A stretch of 49,657 nt of DNA. It comes from Acetobacteraceae bacterium (GTDB taxonomy: Bacteria > Pseudomonadota > Alphaproteobacteria > Acetobacterales > Acetobacteraceae). Positions 44,317 through 49,657 of this stretch are shown here, one piece after another (the first letter of the stretch is position 1; each line of letters opens with the position of its first letter). The stretch covers positions 1-49,657 of the forward strand of contig JANXMB010000038.1 in NCBI GenBank assembly GCA_025354865.1. The letters run 5' to 3'. Below the pieces are notes generated by a model that had not been told where the DNA came from, searched no databases, and saw nothing but the letters and a program-made list of their open reading frames with translations. A program made the position numbers and the translations under genes.

Positions 44317-45629
44317 TGCCGCACCATCGCGATCGGACGACGGAGCAACCAGACCGCCAGCGATCGCTTCGGTCCGTAGATCTTGGCGCTGCCTCGCAAG
44401 CCCAAGCGCGGCAAAGCCGTACCGTCGAAACGCGCTCGGAATCGATAGGCCATCACGCCCTCGGATGTCATCGCACTGGCGTAACTGGCAAAATAGAGCT
44501 TCGCGGCGGATGGATGGTCCGGATCGACATTGCTGAAAAACAACACCTCCGATCCGGTATCGAAGGTGATCGCGTCGGCCGCCGGTACCTCGATCTCCAG
44601 TTCGACGCGAACCGGGGAGGCGATCTGCATAATCCGCTCGCCAAGCGCGACCGGCTTACCGATCCATTCGCTCGTGCCATCGAAAACCGCCAGTCCGTCG
44701 ATCGGGGCAACCATCTCCGCCCGGGCCAGCAACCCCTTGGCATAGGCCAACTCGGCGTCGGCTTGTTCCACCTTGCCCGACAACAGCGCCAGACGGGCCT
44801 TGGCGTTGAGGTCGTTCATCGCCTGCTGGGACGATACCTCGAACTCGGCACGCGCCATTTCCAGCGTCTTCTCCGCGACATCGCGCCGCGCGGTCAGTTG
44901 CGTCCGATCAAGGGTGATCAGCGGATCGCCCGCGTGTACCATCGCATTCGGCGCCACCAATATCTTGTCTACCACCCCTTCGAACGGCGCCCGCACCGGG
45001 GCGGGGTCGATCGATATCGCCTCGGCTGGCGCGATGGCGGACTGACGTACCCGGATCGTGAGGCTGAGGACGATCGCCAGCCCCGCCAAGGCCGCGAGCA
45101 CTGCCGGGCGCCCGCCCCAGGCGAGGGACAGGCGGCGTCGGCCGGGCAAGTCTGCCAACGCCAAACATTGCGTGTAGCAACCGCATACCACCGCCAGCAG
45201 TTGGGCATCGCCCTCGGTCCAGGGCTCGGCACGCCCGAGCAGGAGAACGCCGAGCAGTTGGCCGTCGCGACCGATAAGGGGGCACCATAAGGCGTGGGGC
45301 GGGAACCATTCAGCCCAGGCCTCGGCGATCGGGGCCGGCACCTCGGTCGCGGTGATCGAGTGGGTGGTGGTTGCTTGCCGACCGCGCCGTACGGCATCGA
45401 TCAGCCGCCCCATCCAATCGCGGTAGGGCGCGCCGGGATCGGCGGCGGCCACGCCGGACAGCACAAGGCGCTTCGGCGTCCACAACGCGGCCTGCCGATA
45501 CGGCAAAACCCCGACGGTTTCGTTCACGATCAGGAATTCGAGTTCGCGCGGGGGCAGCGAACGGGCCCGTTGCTCAAGCTGCAATAACGCCGACAGCCGC
45601 AACAATTGCTGATTGAGCGCGCCGCTCAT
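44301..45629 (-). CDS. HlyD-family adaptor with cytosolic GAF-like domain
   Basis: A 442-residue protein. Residues ~1-160 look like a GAF domain (LQLEQRARSLPPRELEFLIVNET, ALWCPLIGRDGQLLGVLLLG). One membrane helix follows (~175-194), then a periplasmic adaptor with the lipoyl-like halves VRAPFEGVVDKILVAPNAMVHAGD and MVAPIDGLAVF around a helical hairpin. An adaptor with a sensory-type cytosolic head is unusual and may gate export on a small ligand or partner. It starts 10 bp after the previous gene and overlaps the M50 fusion by 16 bp. Confidence 0.83.
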   Translation of the reverse strand: MSGALNQQLLRLSALLQLEQRARSLPPRELEFLIVNETVGVLPYRQAALWTPKRLVLSGVAAADPGAPYRDWMGRLIDAVRRGRQATTTHSITATEVPAPIAEAWAEWFPPHALWCPLIGRDGQLLGVLLLGRAEPWTEGDAQLLAVVCGCYTQCLALADLPGRRRLSLAWGGRPAVLAALAGLAIVLSLTIRVRQSAIAPAEAISIDPAPVRAPFEGVVDKILVAPNAMVHAGDPLITLDRTQLTARRDVAEKTLEMARAEFEVSSQQAMNDLNAKARLALLSGKVEQADAELAYAKGLLARAEMVAPIDGLAVFDGTSEWIGKPVALGERIMQIASPVRVELEIEVPAADAITFDTGSEVLFFSNVDPDHPSAAKLYFASYASAMTSEGVMAYRFRARFDGTALPRLGLRGSAKIYGPKRSLAVWLLRRPIAMVRQWLAL

Positions 45630-45639
45630 GGCGGGGCAG

Positions 45640-46437
45640 TCAGCGTCCGCTCGGCGGCGCGAGCAGTGCGCGCCCGCTCATGCCCGGTAACAGATCGCCG
45701 GCTGCGGACACGACATGGCTATACATCTTGATCGACCGGCTGACCGGATCGACCCGCCCGGACACGCGGTTGAGTTCGGCTTGATAGGTTTTCCCGGTCT
45801 CGTCGATCGTCGCATCGAAGCGCGTGCCCGGCTTCAGCCAACTCAGCCAGCGCGAGGGAACGATCATTTCCAGTTCCAGGTCGTTGTCGGACAAGATGTC
45901 GAGCATCGGCAGGCCCTGGGCAGCGTATTGATAACGGTGCACCGAGATGCTGGCGACGCGCCCGGCAAATGGCGCTGCCACTGTGCAATTTTCCACCATC
46001 GCCTGATTGATCGCCACTTCGGCATCCGCCTCGGCCACCTCGGCCACGGCGATATCGTACTCCAGGCCGGTGGAATTTCCCAGGCTGCGCAATTGCTGTT
46101 TATTGGTCAGGGTCCGCCGCTTCTCGGTCAGCCGAGCGCGGGCGTGCGCCAAAGCGCCGTCACGTTCGGCACAGACGAAACGCGCGAGAATCTGCCCTTT
46201 TTCGAACCGGTCGCCATCGCGCAGGGGAAACTCACTGAGGCGCCCGGCCATCGGTGCCCCGATCGCTGCGCTGGTCGTGGCCGCCACCTGCACCCGGATA
46301 TCGCGGATCGGCGATTCCACCGCGCGCGCCGGCTCCTGCGCCCGGGCCGATGCGGCGCCGAGCAGAGGAAGCACGAGCGCCAGCAGCAGCCGCAAGCGAA
46401 CGAACGGCGACTTTCCCGCCGTGGACAGAGGAATCAC
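45640..46437 (-). CDS. Periplasmic HlyD/RND-type adaptor
   Basis: A 265-residue adaptor with signal peptide (RLRLLLALVLPLLGAASARAQ). The lipoyl-like halves GAPMAGRLSEFPLRDGDRFEKGQ and CTVAAPFAGRVASISV flank a coiled-coil hairpin. The C-terminal beta-barrel and membrane-proximal regions are short. It should dock to the TolC protein coded just upstream. The start is GTG at 46437, overlapping the tolC-like stop (GTGA); longer frames upstream are shadows. It is one of three adaptor modules in the operon. Confidence 0.87.
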   Translation of the reverse strand: MIPLSTAGKSPFVRLRLLLALVLPLLGAASARAQEPARAVESPIRDIRVQVAATTSAAIGAPMAGRLSEFPLRDGDRFEKGQILARFVCAERDGALAHARARLTEKRRTLTNKQQLRSLGNSTGLEYDIAVAEVAEADAEVAINQAMVENCTVAAPFAGRVASISVHRYQYAAQGLPMLDILSDNDLELEMIVPSRWLSWLKPGTRFDATIDETGKTYQAELNRVSGRVDPVSRSIKMYSHVVSAAGDLLPGMSGRALLAPPSGR

Positions 46438-48068
46438 GAATCGGTGGGCGCGATGGGTTCCGGCAACACGACTTCGGGCGGCCGTCCGGCAACCCACGGC
46501 CCGATCGTGCGTCCAACACCTTCGGTGGCCTTGTCGAGATCGTCGATATCCAGCGACGGTGGCACGAGATCGACGCCGCAGCTGATATACAGGTTCACCA
46601 GCGCGGCCCGCGTCTTCACGACCGAGTGGTAATAGTTCAGCTCCGACAGCGCCAGCGTGAGTTCCTGGCGCACCCGCTCGGCGTCCGACAGCGAATCCGC
46701 CGCGCTGGCAGCCGCAGACGCTTTGCCGATTTTACGCTCGACTTCGAGCACGTCGCGCGCGGTGCGCATTTCGTCGGCGGTATTGCGGTATTGTTGGAAC
46801 GACAGATTTACCTGGCTGAGGATGGCGACGCTCAATGCCAGACGGCGGGTTTTGGTAACTTCCACCGTTTGCCGCGCGGTGGCGATCGCCCGCGGTCCGC
46901 GCACGATATTCGCCAGATTGAAGCTGGCCTGCACGCCGACGGCGCCCCAGGTGTTGTTGTAAAGATACTTGTTCGTATCATAGTTGAAATTCGCGAGAAT
47001 GCCGACGCCGGGAACCATTTTCATGATTTCCTTGTAAACATCCTGGCGGTCGATCTTCTCCTGATACGCTTCTTCCCGCAGCTCGGGGCGCAGCGCGAGG
47101 CCCAGCTCTTCCAGCTTATGCGCTTCGACCGACTTCGGCGGCGGGGCGATGTCCCAGCGCGTGTCGGACAGCGCGAGCGGCACCGTGCTCGGCATGGAGA
47201 TCAGGGTCGAAAGCTGCGCGTTGGCGTTGTTCAGATCGTTTTCCACGCGGCGCAGTTGACCGACAACCGACATCATCTCACGCTGGAATTCCAGCATGGG
47301 GCGATCCGGGGCCAATTGCCGCTTGTTCGCTTCCTGCGATGCCGCCAGCACTTTTTCCGAACGGGCGAGCAGCGGGCGAATGCGCGGCAGCATCTGCGCA
47401 GCGATCGCAGCGTTCCAATAGGATTCCTGCACCCGCTTCACGATGTCAGAAATTGTCCGGCGCCGACGTTCCACGGCGATGAAGGCCTGATAACCCTGCT
47501 GCTTGGCCTGCAAATAGCTCAGCCCGAGGTCGAGTACGGTCCAGGTGAATTCGGGGCCTGCCGTAAAATGCTGCGGTTCTTCCGAGAAGGCGTAATCCAG
47601 CGAAACCTGACGGGTCCGTTCGTTGATGCTTTGCGCAGCCGGATCGTTGCTACGCGCGTTGTAGCCGGCATTGAGCGCGAGGCGCGGCAACATGCCTGCC
47701 AAAGCCAGATCGAACTGGCGTTCCTGCAACGACGACTGCTGCCGATCCAGCTCGGCATCGTAATTGTATTTCAGCGCGCGGGCCAACACTTCCGCCAGGG
47801 AAAGCGGATGATCGATCGGCGCCTCGTTCCGGAAGATTTTTTTATAATCCTCCTGCGCGCGACCTACATGTTGGCCTGGGGTTATGGCTTCGGGCTTGAC
47901 AGCGCATGCCGCTGCGAGAAGCGCCAATAAGCTGGCTCGCGCCACCTTACCGACGGTAGCGGCCGACAGGCGAGGCCCGGAAGGGCCCGTTATCGAGGGG
48001 GCAAGAGAGCTCCTGGTCACGCGAGATCCTTCCTTGGAACAGGCCGAGTCGTTTGTTTGCACATTCAT
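46434..48068 (-). CDS. TolC-family outer membrane channel protein
   Basis: A 544-residue outer-membrane efflux protein. After a signal (ARASLLALLAAACAVKP, with a near-lipobox AAAC that may mark a lipoprotein) come two repeats of the TolC coiled-coil/strand pattern: LSLAEVLARALKYNYDAEL, then RPELREEAYQEKIDRQDVYKE and ALSVAILSQVNLSFQQYR. It should form a trimeric tunnel. ATG 48068 overlaps the repeat-protein stop by one base (TAATG), so translation is coupled, tying the channel to that substrate. A longer frame extending to 48263 is a shadow. Confidence 0.9.
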   Translation of the reverse strand: MNVQTNDSACSKEGSRVTRSSLAPSITGPSGPRLSAATVGKVARASLLALLAAACAVKPEAITPGQHVGRAQEDYKKIFRNEAPIDHPLSLAEVLARALKYNYDAELDRQQSSLQERQFDLALAGMLPRLALNAGYNARSNDPAAQSINERTRQVSLDYAFSEEPQHFTAGPEFTWTVLDLGLSYLQAKQQGYQAFIAVERRRRTISDIVKRVQESYWNAAIAAQMLPRIRPLLARSEKVLAASQEANKRQLAPDRPMLEFQREMMSVVGQLRRVENDLNNANAQLSTLISMPSTVPLALSDTRWDIAPPPKSVEAHKLEELGLALRPELREEAYQEKIDRQDVYKEIMKMVPGVGILANFNYDTNKYLYNNTWGAVGVQASFNLANIVRGPRAIATARQTVEVTKTRRLALSVAILSQVNLSFQQYRNTADEMRTARDVLEVERKIGKASAAASAADSLSDAERVRQELTLALSELNYYHSVVKTRAALVNLYISCGVDLVPPSLDIDDLDKATEGVGRTIGPWVAGRPPEVVLPEPIAPTDS

Positions 48069-49657
48069 TATCCGACTCGCCCGGCTATACTCGCCATCAT
48101 ATCCAACATAGCGCGCGCCTGAGCAAGCTGCCCCATGCGGCTTGCACGGTGCAATTGCGATGTAAATGCCGACCGCCCCTCGAGAATTTGGGTCGGTGGG
48201 TCGAACGCCGGCGGCAGCATCGAGGTTTCCGCCATACGGGCAAACCCGCTCGGGTCTGCCCAAGGCGCAAGCAAAGGCCGATGTTCCGCCGTTCGTCTGG
48301 CGAATTGATCGACGGCGTTTCGGATCGCGTCGCGCAACGCCTGGCTGTTGAGTTGTTCCAGAAGCGTGCTGGTATCGTCGCCGATATCGGGCGGCAGGCC
48401 CCGTTCGACGCCGGTGTCGGCAGCAGCGGATCCGAATACCGATACGTCGATAAAGGTCTGGTTGCCCTTGTTGTCCCGCACGACCACGATGATCTCGAGC
48501 GGCGTTTTCAGCGGAGTCGGCGGTTGCCCGCTGAAGCTCTTGGTTGCCGGGTCGAAAATGAGCCAGGACGGCACCGACCCGCCATCGGCGTTCCGCGCTT
48601 CGACATACAACTGCCGTGCTTCGGCCACTGCACCAAACATCAGAATGCCGGAGGGCCGGTTGACGAGCTGGACGACCACCCCTTCGATCGCCGTCGCGCT
48701 GCCCCCAGAGGCCAGCACGATGGGCGTGCCGACATTGGTAAGCTGGGTAATGGTCTCCCCCGAGGGCGTCACAACCGCAACTTGATACGAACCCGGCGTC
48801 AACCCAGTGAAGGTGATGTTGCCGTTCGCGTCGGTCGTGCCGACAACCGGCACACCGCCCACGACCACCGGGTTGCCGCTGCCATCGAGCAATTTGACCG
48901 TCGCGCCCGGCAAGTTGGTATCGCCGGTATTCTGCGTGCTGTCGGCGTTGTTGTCGGTATAGACATGGGTGGTGAACGACGCCGGCGCGTAAAGCCCCTC
49001 GATCGCGGTCGCCGAACCGCCCGATGTCAAAACGACCGGGGTGGAGACGTTTGTATGCTGCGTCACCGTGTCGCCCGTGGGGGTCACGACCGCGATTTGA
49101 TAGGTCCCGGGCGGCAGGCCCGTGAAGCTGACATTGCCGCTGCTGTCGGTCGTGCCGGTCACCGGAACGCCCCCGACCAAGACCGGATCGCCGCTACCAC
49201 TCAACAATTCGACGGTGACGCCGGGCAAGTTGGGATCGCCGCCGTTCTGGGTGCTGTTCGCATTGTTGTCGGTGTAGACGTGAGCGGTGAAGGTCGCGGG
49301 GACGTAGACGCCCTCGACCGCACTGGCGGAACCGCCGGGACCCAACACGATCGGGGTGGAGACATTGGTGTGCTCCGTCACCGTGTCGCCCGAGGGCGTT
49401 ACGACCGCCACCTGATACGTCCCTGGCGGCAGGCCGGTGAAGCTGACATTGCCGTTGCCATCCGTCGTCCCGGTGATGGCAACGCCGCCCGAGGTCACCG
49501 GATTGCCAGACCCATCCAGCAACCGCACCGTTACGCCGGGCAGATTGGGATCGGTGCCGTCCTGCGTGTTGTTGCCGGTTGTGTCGGTATAGACGTGGGC
49601 GGTGAAGGTCGCGGGGACGTAGACGCCCTCGACTGCGCTGGCGGAACCGCCGGAACT
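48068..49657 (-). CDS. SdrD-like repeat surface protein (N-terminus beyond window)
   Basis: About 529 C-terminal residues are visible. Three full copies and one partial copy of a 105-residue beta-sandwich repeat (FTxHVYTDNNAxSTQN, LPGVTVELL, GNVSFTGLPPGTYQVAVVTP) match SdrD/Cna-B-type prealbumin-like domains. A putative Ig-like domain follows (PSWLIFDPATKSFSGQPP), then a ~130-residue helical tail. No LPXTG, PEP-CTERM or RTX motif is seen. It is the first visible gene of the export operon and probably its substrate. The true start lies right of the window. Confidence 0.85.
   Translation of the reverse strand, partial: SSGGSASAVEGVYVPATFTAHVYTDTTGNNTQDGTDPNLPGVTVRLLDGSGNPVTSGGVAITGTTDGNGNVSFTGLPPGTYQVAVVTPSGDTVTEHTNVSTPIVLGPGGSASAVEGVYVPATFTAHVYTDNNANSTQNGGDPNLPGVTVELLSGSGDPVLVGGVPVTGTTDSSGNVSFTGLPPGTYQIAVVTPTGDTVTQHTNVSTPVVLTSGGSATAIEGLYAPASFTTHVYTDNNADSTQNTGDTNLPGATVKLLDGSGNPVVVGGVPVVGTTDANGNITFTGLTPGSYQVAVVTPSGETITQLTNVGTPIVLASGGSATAIEGVVVQLVNRPSGILMFGAVAEARQLYVEARNADGGSVPSWLIFDPATKSFSGQPPTPLKTPLEIIVVVRDNKGNQTFIDVSVFGSAAADTGVERGLPPDIGDDTSTLLEQLNSQALRDAIRNAVDQFARRTAEHRPLLAPWADPSGFARMAETSMLPPAFDPPTQILEGRSAFTSQLHRASRMGQLAQARAMLDMMASIAGRVG
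48665..49657 (-). repeat. 315-bp tandem coding repeats
   Basis: The unit of 315 bp (105 codons) recurs with landmarks at 48971, 49286 and 49601. Copies are highly similar at DNA level near the window edge, suggesting recent duplication or conversion. Three complete units and the start of another are visible. Confidence 0.9.

Noticed and set aside
48665-49657. CRISPR array
   Set aside because: The 315-bp repeats are contiguous, in frame and code for a beta-sandwich domain; there are no spacers.
1-49657. Insertion sequences or transposase genes
   Set aside because: No transposase motif or terminal inverted repeat pair was seen anywhere in the window.

Overview
The window is a GC-rich, gene-dense bacterial chromosome segment. 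Gene content suggests an alphaproteobacterium, most likely of the Acetobacteraceae/Rhodospirillales type: an aromatic/methionine block (chorismate mutase, hisC, tyrA beside divergent metX-metW), a PPSR-type dikinase regulator, a YhdP-type AsmA protein, glnE-bcp, a PEP-CTERM protein and a CtrA-like box. The lineage is an inference from content, not from a marker gene.

Region 1 (1-2476) is the distal end of an integrated element. It holds a PLD/SNF2-type helicase running off the left edge, a FitA/VapB-VapC type toxin-antitoxin pair, and a 3' fragment of a tRNA-Thr(GGU) gene running from the anticodon arm to CCA, the usual scar of tRNA-targeted integration. Region 2 (2514-14789) begins the older chromosome. 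It has greB with an upstream amidohydrolase, a complete branched-chain-amino-acid-type ABC importer (binding protein, two permeases, two ATPases), a paralogous amidohydrolase, an FAD oxidoreductase coupled to a polysaccharide deacetylase, an SDR, a quinone oxidoreductase and a DNA alkyl-cysteine methyltransferase. The two amidohydrolases flank the importer, suggesting uptake and hydrolysis of one unknown amide or ring compound.

Region 3 (14900-33900) is housekeeping and envelope: a GGDEF-EAL protein with a degenerate GGDEF motif, bcp-glnE, a YhdP-like protein, a haloacid dehalogenase-like enzyme, a secreted BNR-like protein, an O-antigen-ligase-like protein with an inserted lectin-like domain, a double VanZ protein, an Mg2+ P-type ATPase coupled to a class III aminotransferase, and the dikinase regulator. 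Region 4 (33970-41246) holds a 21-codon micro-ORF whose ribosome binding site matches the whole complement of the 16S rRNA tail, then tag, an AbgB-like M20 hydrolase, metXW, and the chorismate mutase-hisC-tyrA operon.

Region 5 (41270-49657) is the most unusual part. A minus-strand operon encodes a repeat-rich SdrD-like surface protein (running off the right edge), a TolC-type outer-membrane protein, a periplasmic HlyD adaptor, a membrane HlyD with a GAF-like cytosolic head, and a PqqD-like/M50 protease/HlyD fusion. No ABC ATPase is visible. Just downstream lies a PEP-CTERM protein gene behind a full-consensus sigma-54 promoter. I propose that the five-gene locus is a dedicated export or processing system for the repeat protein, and that the PEP-CTERM gene is a separately regulated surface component.
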